Positions 23,101-35,127 of a stretch of DNA of 64,000 nucleotides are shown one piece after another. The DNA is taken from the NCBI RefSeq assembly GCF_019175385.1, contig NC_083340.1:7169706-7233705 (forward strand). The letters run 5' to 3'. Under the pieces are notes generated by a model. That model searched no databases. It worked only from the letters and a program-made list of their open reading frames with translations, and had not been told where the DNA came from. Made by a program: the position numbers and the translations under genes. This stretch comes from Lycium barbarum (taxonomy: Eukaryota; Streptophyta; Magnoliopsida; Solanales; Solanaceae). Each line of letters begins with the position of its first letter. Positions within the stretch are counted from its first letter, which is position 1.

Positions 23101-23167
23101 TGTCACGTATAACTTGCCGGAAGTTCTTATAATCGCTGCCTTGCCACGACGTATTTGAATCCGACAT
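23101..23167 (-). CDS. SEC1: SEC1 alternative (distal) first exon
   Basis: A second complete first exon: ATG at 23167-23165, product [18 protein letters not shown] then VIRD, ending in phase 1 before GTAAGT at 23100-23095, a near-consensus donor. The proximal exon (22029-21957) encodes [20 protein letters not shown] then VIRD and has donor GTGAGT. Both join exon 2 in frame (AGA, Arg). The distal copy is closer to the presumed promoter, so it may be the exon mainly used. The two proteins would differ by two extra N-terminal residues plus D-to-N and S-to-W changes. Confidence 0.8.
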
Positions 23168-23334
23168 CGACGCCTTCTAGAAAATTCCAATTTGCCTCTC
23201 TCTCTCTCTCTCTCTCTGTGTTTGTTTAATTTGTTTAATAATTGATAGATCACAATTCACACAGATTGTTGTGATCGAAATTGGAAATTCTCAGTGGTTT
23301 AACAATCCCACACAGAGAGAGAGAGAATGAGTCG
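23168..23334 (-). promoter_or_regulatory. SEC1: SEC1 distal 5' leader, (GA)n
   Basis: It contains a (GA)n run (about 23195-23217) and a second short GA run (about 23322-23333), plus the block shared with the proximal leader. It is cut off at 23335 by the target duplication of the MULE-like element, so the natural upstream sequence resumes only at 27927. Confidence 0.6.
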
Positions 23335-24622
23335 TAATAATATCAATTTTTTGCGCGGAGTGCCCTTCTCTTGGGCTGGTCTTTATATTTTGTCCCTCAT
23401 TTAGGTTTTCTTTAAATTTTGCCCTTGCCGCCTTCTTAATGAAAGTTTTTTGATAAAATTACCCTTACCCCATTAAAATCTTTTTTATTTCATCATTTAC
23501 CCTTTTCTTTTCTTTTTTTGCTTCTTCTTTCTCCTCTGTTTTGTGTTTGTCTCATCTGTTCTAAAACTTAAGTACGAATTTGGATCTTTTGCTCGTTTCA
23601 ATATTTGTTTTTATATTAAATTGTTATTTGTTGAATTGATATCCTTGTCTTCATTGTTTTTTATATTTAATTGATCCTTTTTTATTTAAAATTATAGTAT
23701 TTTGTTATAGTGTCTGTATGATTTTTTGAACTTTAGTTTCATTCCCCATGTATATATTTTGGTTTTTTGAATGTCGTATTATGAATGTCGTAATATGTTT
23801 TAGTTGGTTTTGATATGCGTTCTGGTTTTCTCTTTGTTGAATCGTTGAAGTTTTGCCTGTGAACAACTGTTTTATGTTGTTGTTGTTGTTTTTATTTAAT
23901 AATCTGGTTTTTGTGAAGAATGTGTTTGTCTGAGGCAACATATGTCGGGTCCGGCAGAGTTCTTGGTTTTTGAAACTGAAGTTATGCCGGTTCCGGCATA
24001 AAGTTATGCTTGTTCCGGCATAACTTCATGAATTAAGTTAATTTATGTGTGTTTGGTTTTTTGGTGTTGTCTTGTTAATAATTTTGGTTTTTATGCAATC
24101 TTATGTGTTTTTGGTGTTTTTTTAATAATGTTTTGTTTTGGTTATGAAAAATGAAAGTTTGCCTCTCACGACATACTTTGTAATTTTGTAAACTGAAGTT
24201 ATGTCGGTTCCGGCATAAAGTTATGCTTGTTCCGGCATAACTTCATGAATTAAGTTAATTTATGTGTGCTTGGTTTTTTGGTGTTGTCTTGTTAATAATT
24301 TTGGTTTTTATGCAATCTTATGTGTTTTTTGTGTTGTTTTGTTAATAATGTTTTTGTTTTGCTTATGAAAATGAAAGTTGCCTCTAACAGCATACTTTAT
24401 TCTTTTGTAAAGTGAACTTGTGCCTCCTCCGGCATACTTTTCTAGTTCTTAACACTGGCGTAAATTTTTGTTTTGCTCATGAAAATAAAAGTTTGCCACT
24501 AACAGCATACTTTGTTCTTTTGTAACGTGAACTTCTGCCCCCTCCGGCAGACTTGTCTAATTCTTAACACTTGTGTACTTTTTTATTTTGCTTATCAAAA
24601 TGAAAGTTGCCTCTAACAACAT

Positions 24623-26818
24623 TGTAACACCCCGTACCTTTAACCTAAGCTTTGACCATGATCCTAGACTTAGAAAACCAGATAAAGAATGTGGGAATTG
24701 GAAATTTCCTCTTCAGCTGTAAGATGGTGGTTTACGCCCATGAACAGTGACCGTATTTCAGTTTACGGGCCGTAAATCAAATCGTAAACTGGTAGTTGAA
24801 TGTCATATGGTTAAATACGGACCGTATTTCACAATACGGCCCGTATTTCAAATCGTAAACTGAAACCAAGGATTTCTGAGCATTCTGGAATTTGGCAATT
24901 TGATGTCAAATGGTTAAATACGGACCGTATTTCAAAATACGGTCCGTATTTCAAAATGTATTTGGAATTTGGGAAAACTTCCTTCATGAAAGTTGTAGAG
25001 ATTTGAAATACCTTTCCAACGGTATATTATGGGAGTCAAAAGGACATCTGTGCAAAGAGTTATGGCCATTTTACTGAAGAGAGGCAGTGTTGTCCGTATT
25101 TCAAAATACGGCCCGTATTTTGAAATACGGCCAGTATTTAACTGGGCCGAAAAATGAATTTTTCCAGAACAGTATATATTCGTCCATATCAGTTCAAATC
25201 ATTATTTTTCATTCCTTCAAGCCCTAGAACGACTTCCTACCCTCTTGCATCATCAAGAACACCAAGGTAAGCCTACTCTAATTATTCCAAATCAATTCTA
25301 ATACCTATCCTTGTAATCTAAACAAGAAATTATCATTCCTAAACTAGGGTTTTCAAGAAAACCCATCTCAAGGTTCAAGAATTCAAGATTTTGGAAATCT
25401 TTTTCAAAGCTCAAGTCTTTAATTCAAGTTTTGGAGCAATTAAGGTATGTAGAACTTCCATCCACATGTGGGAATCTCTACGTTCTTCCCCATGCTCCGT
25501 TTCTTGATATCCATGAAGTTCAAACCCTACGGCATTAAACCCAACATATTGGTAGCCCGTATTTATGTATTTATGTACATGAATTTTGTATCTATATTCG
25601 TTATTGTATTCCTAATCTTTCATTACGGTTATTAGGAACCCTAGCTTAATCCATGAATCATGAATTCTTCCTCATGTATTCTCATTATGTTTATATGAAA
25701 CTTTATGATTTTATGTAGCAAGTTACAAGCATGTTTTCATGTCAACTATATATATATAATTATGAACTATTGTTATTACTCATGAATCAAGAACATGTTT
25801 GCAAGACTATGACAAGTTATCTCATGAAACCATATTACAAGATATTTCATGAAACCACGTTTACAAGTTATTTCGTGAAATCATGATTACAAGTTATTTA
25901 CAAGTTATTTCACGAAAATCATGGGCTTCTTAGCCAACTATATTATGTTCATGTTTTGGGAATTGCTTAGTTAACCGAGAAGGCTCAGATAGCCTGAAAC
26001 TACGTAGCCACCGTAGGATAAGGGTTGTCAGCAAGGAGGCAACACCTTCATTATGCAGTTTGGATCCTTACATGCTTATTATTACTTAAATCTCATATCC
26101 CTGGCAAGGTTATGAGTGTTCTGCTAGTAGGACGCAAGTACCAGACCATGTTGTCGGTTATACTATAGCATTCCCCACGTTACAAGTAGTTTTACATACA
26201 AGTATTTCTATTGATTTACTATTTTAAGATTTTACTCACGTTTCATGCTCATGTTCAAGTTACATTCAGTTTCAGTTCATGTCCTATATCTATGTTGTGC
26301 CATGTTCTTCGTTTCAGCAGGTTTTACATACTAGTACTATTCACCATGTACTAACGTCCCTTTGCCCGGGGCCTGCACTTCACGGTGCAGATACCGGTTT
26401 TCAGGAGCATACACCTGCGCAATAGGATCACTTCAGTTATCAGCTTATTGGTGAGCCCCACTCCTCTCGGGGTTCAACATAGAGTCTGCATTAGTATTCA
26501 GTTTATGGTAGTCCAGGGCCATGTTCTGATAGTTAGTATTCAGACATGTTTTAGAGGTTTCATAGACAGATGTTAGTTCACAGAGTCAGTTGTGCTTTCA
26601 TGTTTGCAGACTATTACGTTTTCATGATATTTCATGCTATGAGAAAATTTCAAGACTTTATTTCGCAAATTACATTTTCTTGATTCGTTTAAATTGCATC
26701 ATATAGATTATGTTGTTTTGATGCCCATGTTGACAAGCAAGCCATGAGGTTTGCTCGGACACATGCAAGCAAGGCCCGAGTGTCGTGTTACTCCTAGGCC
26801 ATGGTTCGGGGCATGACA
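24623..26818 (+). mobile_element. Solo LTR, 2.2 kb
   Basis: It starts TGTAACACCCCGTAC and ends GGGGCATGACA, flanked by the 5-bp duplication AACAT (24618-24622 and 26819-26823). There is no second LTR, primer-binding site or internal region, so it is a solo LTR left by recombination. A TATA-like AGTATATATTC at about 25174 suggests plus-strand orientation. The first 500 bases hold repeated palindromes of the type TACGGNCCGTATTT. A related fragment begins at 54508 and shares CTTCCTTCATGAAAGTTGTA. Confidence 0.88.
24745..25135. repeat. Cluster of ATACGGNCCGTAT palindromes
   Basis: The words AAATACGGACCGTATTT and ATACGGCCCGTATTT occur repeatedly, alone and in back-to-back pairs, within the U3-side part of the solo LTR (about 24813-24853, 24914-24952, 25094-25135). 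They are perfect or near-perfect dyads, either LTR regulatory sites or structure-forming repeats. No known factor is assigned. Confidence 0.8.
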
Positions 26819-27926
26819 AACATACTTTGTTCTTTTGTAAAGTAAACTTCTGCCTCATCCGGCATACTTTTCTAGTTCTTAACACTTGTATACTTATTGT
26901 TTTGCTTATGAAAATGAAAGTTTTCCTTTAACAGCATAATTTGTTCTTTTGTAAAGTGAACTTCTGCCTCCTCCGACAGACTTGTCTAATTCTTAACACT
27001 TGTGTACTTTTTTATTTTGCTTATGAAAATGAAAGTTGCCTCTAACAGCATACTTTGTTCTTTTTTAAAGTAAACTTCTGCCTCCTCCGGCATACTTTTC
27101 TAGCTCTTAACACTTGCGTAAATTTTTGTTTTGCTCGTGAAAATAAAAGTTGCCTCTAACAGCATACTTTGTTCTTTTGTAAAGTAAACTTCTGCCTCCT
27201 CCGGCATACTTTTCTAGTTCTTAACACTTGTATACTTGATGTTTTGCTTATGAAAATGAAAGTTTGACTCTAGCGGCATACTTTGTTCTTTTGCAAGGTG
27301 AACTTCTGCCTCCTCCGGCATACTTATTCAGAACTTTGCCTGATTATTTTTTGTCAACTGAAGTTACTATAATTTCAAGTCTAAGACATTGAGCATTGTA
27401 TACTAATCAAATGGAACGTATAAACTAATCAAAATCAGAACAAAGCAACAAATTTGATCAATTCTATGTTGTTGAGTAAAATTATGATTCGCAATGTTGA
27501 ATCTCAACTGAATATCAGTTGTTTAGTTCATAGAAGATGATTTGTTGTTATTTTCAAATATTAACAAATCTAAACTTAATAAAGCATCAAATTGAGTTGA
27601 ATTACGTTCAATTGAAACGCTATATATTATGTATTTATCTTTTCCGATGTTGTAGCAGCAAAATCAATGGAGATTTCTCCGGTGAAATGTTGGAACGATG
27701 GAACGATTGAAAGGTTTGTTGTTGGAATGATGGATAGGTTTAATTGGATGTTTGGGGTTCGTTACAGACTTTCAGGTTTTTATATGTGATGGGTAGGGGT
27801 AGTAACGTCTTTTCTTATTATTTTTTAGCTTAGAAGGGCAAATATTAAAGACCACGCATTACGGGGGCAAAAATTAAAGACCAATGCATTTGAAGGGCAT
27901 TCGCGCGAATTGCCCTAATAATATCA

Positions 27927-28400
27927 GGGAATATTTTGGCAAACGTTGACTGTTGAAAGGCCCAAAGTTGAATTGTCTCCGACGCTATGACTGTGAGCCC
28001 GTTTGGATTGGCTTATAAGCCGTTTTTTGTTTTTTTGAGTGTTTGGCTGGCCAGCTTAATGTTATTTTGTGCTTAAAATAAGCCTAAAAAATTAATTAGA
28101 CCAGTTTGACTTAGTTTATCTAAAGCAGCTTATAAGCTGCTTTTTTTAAGCCCATCCAAACAGGCTCTATGACTCACCCGAATCATTTCATCTTTTTCCG
28201 GGTTGTTAAACCGGGTCGAACGGTTATTATTATCTAGCCAAAACCAAGACTAAAACTATAATTTCACTTCAGAAAAAAGGAGTAAATAAGAGGTCAAATC
28301 ATTTGTTTTGGAGTCTCAATTCAAATTACTTTCTTAGGGGGGTTTTGGTACAAAATATTTTTCGATCTTATCATATTCGGTTGGTTAAATATTTTTTATT
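27927..28400 (-). promoter_or_regulatory. Displaced SEC1 upstream region
   Basis: Removing the MULE-like element joins 27927 directly to the distal SEC1 leader, so this unique-looking sequence (except the MITE at 27993-28166) should be the original SEC1 promoter, now 4.6 kb from the start codon. No definite TATA or initiator could be chosen. This assignment is inference from the insertion geometry. Confidence 0.45.
27993..28166. mobile_element. hAT-like MITE
   Basis: Flanked by a perfect 8-bp duplication CTATGACT (27985-27992 and 28167-28174). The ends GAGCCCGTTTGGATTGGCTT and, in reverse complement, AGCCTGTTTGGATGGGCTTA are inverted repeats, and the interior has GCTTATAAGC words. It is the same family as 12283-12547. 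Confidence 0.85.
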
Positions 28401-29470
28401 TTTTTTTAAATAAGACCCTTAAAAATAAAATAAAAAGTTTTATAAATAAAATTCTAAGTTCATTGTAGCTTCCTCATTGCCAACACCTCCAATGACACCC
28501 TGACCCCCACTCTTCACCTCACCTCCACCTCCTTCGTATTTTCTACTATACATATAAATATTTTTTGGATGATATCTTTTTGTGTACTTCTAACGAATAC
28601 GAAAAAAAAAAACTTATTTTTCAAAAAGGGGAAAAACCATTTTTCGTCATGCCAACACACTCGTAATCTTAACATTTTTAAAGCTACATGACAAGTAACA
28701 CTATAAATCTTAATTCATCATAATTAAAAATATTTAACAAGTGTATAAATATGTAATGATATGGTCTACTCCCCATTCAAATATAATAATGTTATATAAA
28801 GTGAAATCCAAGGAATATCAGTATTTGAGGAACCAAAGGAATTTTATTGTACATTGTCAATTTTTCAAATGAATTTAAAAGTACAAATCATGATATATTA
28901 GTTTCTACATGCTCTCTAAAGATGTATTCTTTTATTCTGAAATAAATAAACATTTGATATCCATATTTCGGATAAAAATAATTTCATTTCTTTACAAATT
29001 TTACAAGTAGAATCCCGTTATTCTCTTTTCTGGATGTCTTTCGGCGAAGAGTTTTGTTATATGTTAAAAAAGGAAAGTGCCAGGAAAATGTGGGGACCTA
29101 ATTAGAAAAGTTTTGGAGAATTAGCATTAAGCGCATTGCTTTGATTGTTCCAGAAACAATGCCACATTGAGAAAATTCTATACGCGGTAAAGGATTTTAT
29201 AGACACGGTTAAGTTTTTGCCTAATTTAGAAAAGAAAAAAAAAAGTTTCTGCCTAGTTCTAGAACAATAGAATCATTCGTATAGACCAATTAATATTGGT
29301 GGAATCTACAAAAATTTTGATTAATTTTTTATGGCACAAGGGCTTGAAAAGTAAAATTTTAAATTTGACTTTCATTTGCTGGGTTTTAAGTAGAGGCTTG
29401 CTATTTATTAGGACAAAAAGTTTTAGAAGTAAGATGCATTTATATGCATGTAAAAGAGAGATTTAAGTTA
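28400..29470. other. AT-rich intergenic DNA
   Basis: No gene and no bounded element is recognised. The stretch is strongly AT-rich with short A and T runs. Confidence 0.5.
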
Positions 29471-29477
29471 TATTTTC

Positions 29478-30013
29478 TTCCGCTCAAAATAAATGAATTT
29501 TTGAAGTGTGTAAGAAAATTAATTAATTACACTAAATAAAGAGTCATTGACAATATTATTGTTTTGCTTTCCCCAAACTTTTCCTAAAAATAGAAATAGT
29601 ATCTTAAAAGGCCAATCAGAGATGAGGATAACTTTGGAAGAAAATAAACTCCTTTTTGGACTTTGATGTTTCTAGTCCTTTTTTCCAAATGTTTTATCTT
29701 GCTTTCTATAATATCTTTTCATGGTTGCTTCACTTTCGTTATTTCTTTTTCTGACCTGCTTTGATTTGCTTTGCCGAGTGTGTATCGGAAACAATCTCTC
29801 AACCTCTTAAGGTAGGGATACAGATTGGGCGCACTTACCCTTATTAGATCTCACTTCTGAAATTACACTAGGTATATTGTTGTTATTGTTGTTGTTGTAG
29901 TAGCAGCAGCTTGGACTTTGAAAATTTTATTTATTTTGGACCTTGAAAATTTTATTTATTTTGGACCAAAGAAAAGATGTGAGAAATTCACTTATTTTAA
30001 ACTAAAGGGAGTA
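29478..30013. mobile_element. Stowaway-like MITE with nested RTE-tail element
   Basis: The left CTTCCGCTCAAAATAAATGA and right CACTTATTTTAAACTAAAGGGAGTA ends are degraded Stowaway-type inverted repeats. The body holds an inserted RTE/SINE tail at about 29755-29900 (TTTGCCGAGTGTGTATCGG through ACTAGGTATATTGTTGTTA and a TTG run) on the plus strand. Around the insertion the phrase GAAAATTTTATTTATTTTGG is present twice, a local duplication. Confidence 0.55.
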
Positions 30014-30689
30014 TGTATTACTGGTATAAAATTTACACTACCAAATTAAGTTGATCCTTAAATCGGTTATTTTTTCATTTCGCAATCATACATTCTTGCT
30101 AGTTTATTTATTTTTCGGGGTTTTTTTTGGATAAACATGCTAATTTTTCATTTTTGTGGAGGTGTTTATATCTGCTTCTTAAACTCCTTTTTCAATTCAC
30201 CTTTGATTACACCTAACTCAAACACTTTAAATTTAATGGTCTCGTTCCCACCATTTGGATCAGCTGGATCCTCATAAAATCGGCAAATTGAGTACCAAGT
30301 AATAGTGACCAAATAGTTCAATTAGATAGAATTGAACTAAGTGATAACTTCATGTATGATCCTCCAACTCAATAATCAAGAGTGGCTTTACAGTTTGTTG
30401 AGGCGCGGTAACATCAAAAACCTAAATTTTATCTGACAAGAACACAGAAAAAATGGCCCTTATAATAATTGATATCGGTGACTGCACCCTATTTTCCAGT
30501 GATATTAGTCCACACGAGGTCTCCAGCAAGGATGTCTCAATAAAATTAATGGCCTAAAGCTAAATTTGAATTCGAAGACTTAAGTATATACATATACGTA
30601 CAAAAGTTTTTTTTCATACCTGTTGCCTTTTACTTCACATAGTAACATTAATATTTATAATAGTGAGGATTCATTCAAGTTAATAAGAT

Positions 30690-31240
30690 AACTTAAAGGC
30701 TTTACTAGCCTCACCGTTGAACCATCCTTTTATCTTCAGGTCACCAAAAGCCAAACAATTACCACTTCCTTCATGATAGAAAACCAGCAATACGTAACCT
30801 GACACAAGAGAAAGATTTACAGTAAGACAACATTGTCCATGCAACTCGAGATTAGTGCTTCTCCATGACCCTGTGAAGCCAATAAATCTCTTCGTGAAGT
30901 TAAATTTGGGTACGTGGCAAAGGATGTAAGAGGTTCATCACTCCCATATTATTATTTGCCACGGTGAAGATCCATGCTTGTGATGTAAAACACTCTCGTC
31001 CTCTAACTTCCGAGAGAAACATGCATGAAACTTTCTGTTCGGAAAGAGAGTAAAATTCTCGATAACATCATCTTTGTCCGCCAACATTAACAATGGAACT
31101 TGGGGGAAACACATCAAGATTTTCCTTTGTGGTGGCAATTCGCCAAGAGAACAAACATTACCAAAAGCTTTGAAATCTTCCATTACTTTAGCACGCTTTG
31201 TAGCAATTAGATTGTTGGGCAGTTCTGCCCAGTTCGCCAT
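30690..31240 (-). pseudogene. F-box/DUF295 protein pseudogene
   Basis: The minus-strand frame starting at 31240 reads MANWAELPNNLIATKRAKVM and then EDFKAFGNVC, an F-box start (WxELPxDLL pattern), followed by FPQVPLLMLADKDD, the usual opening of the DUF295 beta-propeller part. Further down, about 30790-30740, another frame gives YVLLVFYHEGSGNCLAFGDL, a DUF295 inner segment. The pieces are in different frames and much of the roughly 350-aa protein is missing. F-box/DUF295 proteins would act as SCF ubiquitin-ligase adaptors; this copy cannot. A Helitron-like 3' end lies 10 bp upstream of the start. Confidence 0.7.
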
Positions 31241-31250
31241 TGTAAGGATA

Positions 31251-33170
31251 TTAGCAAACTATGCTCGTGCGATGCACGGGGCCCAACCTGATTAATTTGA
31301 TTACTCAATTTAGTTAGTCTTTATGGTTTGTATCTTTTGCAAAGGATACCGCGATTCTTCTTAGTGAGTCTCCATATTTCTTTCTTTTCGTCTTATTTTT
31401 CCCCTTAATTTCTCAATTGTTGTTAACATTTATCTTATTTTGGTTACGTCCGACTCTTTTTATATTTAGTAAGTTGACAGTTCAAATACCCTACATGTCA
31501 AGTTTATAATCACAAGATTCAAAGGATATTTTATTATATTATACACATTTTTAATTTGGAACTACAAGATAGTCTATCTTTATTTCTTAAACTTCGTGTT
31601 TAGTGAAACGTAGACACTTAAATTGAGACAGAAGGAGTATATGCCAAAAAGGAAATGAAAGAACAATTGAGACACTGCGGACACATGGGGTCTTAAAAAG
31701 TAAACACACAAGAGGTAGTATTAATGTTAAACTTCTGAAATGTACACATGTTAGTTCTGGCTTAGAGTACAATTTCAGTTGCTTTTTGTACAACTTATTG
31801 TTGCTGTGTTCGTCCACTTGGGCGTTTGTTGTTAAAAAATAAAAATAAAATTGTTTTATTTTGGTTATGTCTGCCTTTTTATATATTTAGTAAGTTGACA
31901 ATTCAAATATCCTACATGTCAAGTTTATAACCACAAGATTCAAAGGATATTTTATTATATTATACACATTTTTAATTTACAACCACAAGATTTGAAAGTC
32001 TATCTTTATTTCTTAAACTTCGTGTCTAATCAAACGTAGACACTTACATTGAGACAGAGGGAATATATGTCAAATGAAGGAAATGAAAGGACAATTAAGA
32101 CACTGCGAACCTGTGGGGACTTAAAAGGCAAACACACAAGAGGTAGAATTAATGTTCAACTTCTAAAATGTACACATGTTAGTCCCTGCTTAGAGTACAA
32201 TTTCAGTTGCTTTTTGTACAACTTATTGTTGTTGTGTTCGTCCACCTTGGGCGTTTATATATAAGATGAAGAAAAATATAGAATGGAAAAATAGACATAT
32301 ATTTTTAGTAATGTGGCCAAGTAATATGGGACGAAGGGAGTACTTCATTTATTAATTCTTAAAGAACGTGAAAAGTCAAGTATAGTAATGTGGCCTAGTA
32401 ATATGGGACGAAGGGAGTACTTCATTTATTAATTCTTAAAGAACGTGAAAAGTCAAGTAATGTTGCCAAGTAATATAGGATGGACGGAGTACTTCATTTA
32501 TTAATTCTTAAATAACGTGAAAAGTCAAAAGTGAACAAGTAAAAGTGCACGGAGGAAATAAATACGTGTCGGAGAATGAAATTGAAGTGCATACATGTAT
32601 ACATGAGAAGAGAATAAATATTCAGCAATAACGTGAAAAGTCAAAAGTGAACAAGTAAAAGTGCACGGAGGAAATAAATATGTGTTGAAGAATTAAAATT
32701 GAAGCGCATACATGTATACATGAGAAGAGAATAAATATTCAGTACTATGGCATATATCCACGTGGGATTTATTAATTCTTAAAGAACGTGACAAGTCAAA
32801 AGTGAACAAGTAAAAGTGCACAGAGAAAATAAATTTGTGTAGAAGAATTAAAATTGAATTGCATACGTCTATACATGAGAAGAGAATAAATATTCAGCAA
32901 GAACGTGAAAAGTCAAAAGTGAACAAGTAAAAGTGCACGGAGGAAATAAATGTGTGGGAGAATTAAAATTGAAGTGCATGCGTCTATACAGGAGAGGGAA
33001 TAAATATTAAGTACTATGACATATGTCCACGTGGGATAAAAAAATAGTTGGGTAAAGTGTACAAGCTATATAGCTTATGGTACAAACATTCATTGCGTAT
33101 ACAATTTGTAAAACTTTTGGTACAAGTATTTGATATTGTGTTGGTCCTCCTTAGAGGCATATATATAATA
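31251..33170 (-). mobile_element. Helitron-like element A
   Basis: Read on the minus strand the 3' end is CCCCGTGCATCGCACGAG hairpin, then CATAGTTTG and CTAA, followed by T outside, the layout of a Helitron 3' terminus (stem-loop about 10 nt before CTRR, insertion between A and T). The right (5') limit is set where ATATATAATA meets the next CTAG end at 33171. No Rep/helicase frame exists, so it is non-autonomous. It holds two related inner copies (about 31440-31840 and 31860-32265) and the roughly 110-bp repeats. Confidence 0.6.
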
Positions 33171-34991
33171 CTAGCAAACTATGGCCGTGCGATGCACGGG
33201 GCCCAACATGATTAATTTGGTTACTCAATTTATTTAGTCTTTACGGTTTGTATATTTTGCAAAGGATGTCTCCATATTTTTTTTCTTTTCGTCTTATTTT
33301 TTCCCTTAATTTCTCAATTGTTGTTAAAATTTATCCTACATGTCAAGTTTATAATCACAAGAGTCAAAGGCTATTTTATTATATTATACACATTTTTAAT
33401 TTAGAACCACAAGATAGTCTATCTTTATTTCTTAAACTCCGTGTTTAGTCAAACGTAGACACTTAAATTGAGACAGAGGGAGTATACGCCAAATGAAGGA
33501 AATGAAAAGACAATTGAGACACTGCGGACACGTGGGGATTTAAAAAGTAAACACACAAGATGTAGTATTAATGTTAAACTTCTGAAATGTACACTTGTTA
33601 GTCCTGGCTTAGAGTACAATTTCAGTTGCTTTTTGTACAACTTATTGTTGTTGTGTTCGTCTGCTTGGCGTTTGTTGTTAAAAAATAAATAAAAGTTTAT
33701 CTTATTTTGGTTATGTCCGCCTCTTTTTATATTTAGTACGTTGACAATTCAAATATCCTACATGTCAAGTTTATAATCACAAGATTCAAAGGATATGTTA
33801 TTATATTATACACATTTTTAATTTAGAACCGCAAGATTTGAAAGTTTATCTTTATTTCTTAAACTCCATGTCTAGTCAAACGTAGACACTTAAATTGAGA
33901 CAGAGGGAGTACATGCCAATTGAAGGAAATGAAAGGACAATTAAGACATTGCGGACCTGTGGGGAGTTAAAAAATAAACACACAAGAGGTAGAATTAATG
34001 TTCAACTTCTAAAATGAACACACGTTAGTCCCTGCTTAGAGCACAATTTCAGTTGCTTTTTGTACAACTTATTGTTGTAATTGTGTTCGTCCACCTTGGG
34101 CGTTTATATATAAGAAGAAGGAAAATATAGAATAGAAAAATAGACATATATTTTTAGTAATGTGGCCAAGTAATATGGGACGAAGAGAGTACTTCATCTT
34201 TACTCCCTTCGTTCACTTTTACTTGTAGACTATTCCTAAAATAGATTTTTATTTTTACTTGTCATTTTTCACATATCAAGATAAGACAATTTTTTTTCCT
34301 GTTTTACCCTTAGCATTAATTACTCATTCCAAATCATTTTCCAAATCCATAGTAATGTGGCCAAGTAATATGGGACGAAGCGAGTACTGCACTTATTAAT
34401 TCTTAAAGAACGTGAAAAGTCAAGTAATGTGGCCAAGTAATATGGGACGGAGGGAGTATTTCATTTATTAATTTTTATATTACGTGAAAAGTCAAAAGTG
34501 AACAAGTAAAAGTTTACGGAGGAAATAAATATGTGTCGGAGAATTAAAATTGAAGTGCATACATGTATACATGAGAAGAGAATAAATATTCCGCAAGAAC
34601 GTGCAAAGTTAAAAGTGAACAAGTAAAAGTGCACGGAGGAAATAAATATGTGTTGGAGAATTAAAATTGAAGTGTATACGTGTATACTTGAGAAGAGAAG
34701 TAATATGACATATATCCACGTGAGATTTATTAACTCTTAAAGAACGTGAAAAGTCAAAAGTGAACAAATAAAAGTGCACGGGGGAAATAAATGTGTCGGA
34801 GAATAAAAATTAAAGTGTATACGTCTATACATGAGAAGGAAATAAATATTAAGTACTATGACATATGTCCACGTCGGATAAAAAAATAGTTGGGTAAAGT
34901 GTACAAGTTATATAGCTTATAGTACAAGCATTCATTGCGTGTACAATTTGTAAAGCTTTTGGTAAAAGTTGGTGATGCTGTGTTAGTCCTC

Positions 34992-35040
<49 letters not shown>
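33171..35040 (-). mobile_element. Helitron-like element B
   Basis: The minus-strand 3' end is a CCCCGTGCATCGCACGG stem-loop (plus-strand 33184-33200), then CCATAGTTTG and CTAG. The interior closely parallels element A. The right end is at the (TA)n run with ATAATAGA at about 35040. To its right, 35040-35127 looks like the 5' remnant of another copy (GGTACAACATGGAATGCTCT). Non-autonomous. Confidence 0.6.
34998..35036. repeat. (AT)n microsatellite
   Basis: About 20 TA units at the right border of Helitron-like element B. Similar tracts lie at about 50385-50428 and 53522-53547, also at Helitron-like borders. Confidence 0.85.
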
Positions 35041-35127
35041 GAAATAGATGGGTACAACATGGAATGCTCTATGTACAATTTGTTAATGTTGCGTTGGTCC
35101 TCCTTTGACACTTATATATAATAAATA

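Larger units (their letters stand above)
23960..27330. repeat. Tandem repeats inside the MULE-like element
   Basis: First a roughly 220-bp unit with AAAGTTATGCTTGTTCCGGC occurs twice (about 23985 and 24210). Then a roughly 115-120-bp unit with CATACTTTGTTCTTTTGTAA, CTTCTGCCTCCTCCGGCATA and TTGCTTATGAAAATGAAAGT is repeated about eight times between 24360 and 27330, interrupted by the solo LTR. CCGGCATA is the common core. Confidence 0.85.
23346..27915. mobile_element. MULE-like non-autonomous element with internal tandem repeats
   Basis: The 11-bp duplication TAATAATATCA flanks it (23335-23345 and 27916-27926). The ends share an inverted motif: left TTTTGCGCGGAGTGCCCTTC, right (reverse complement) AATTCGCGCGAATGCCCTTC, followed on both sides by a similar GGTCTTTA-TTTTG block. 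A duplication of 9-11 bp with such ends suits Mutator-like elements; the superfamily is inferred. No transposase frame is present. The interior is tandem repeats plus the solo LTR at 24623-26818. It is inserted within about 170 bp upstream of the distal SEC1 start codon. Confidence 0.75.

Noticed and set aside
24360..27330. CRISPR-like regularly spaced repeats
   Set aside because: Units are contiguous tandem repeats without unique spacers, in a plant transposon.
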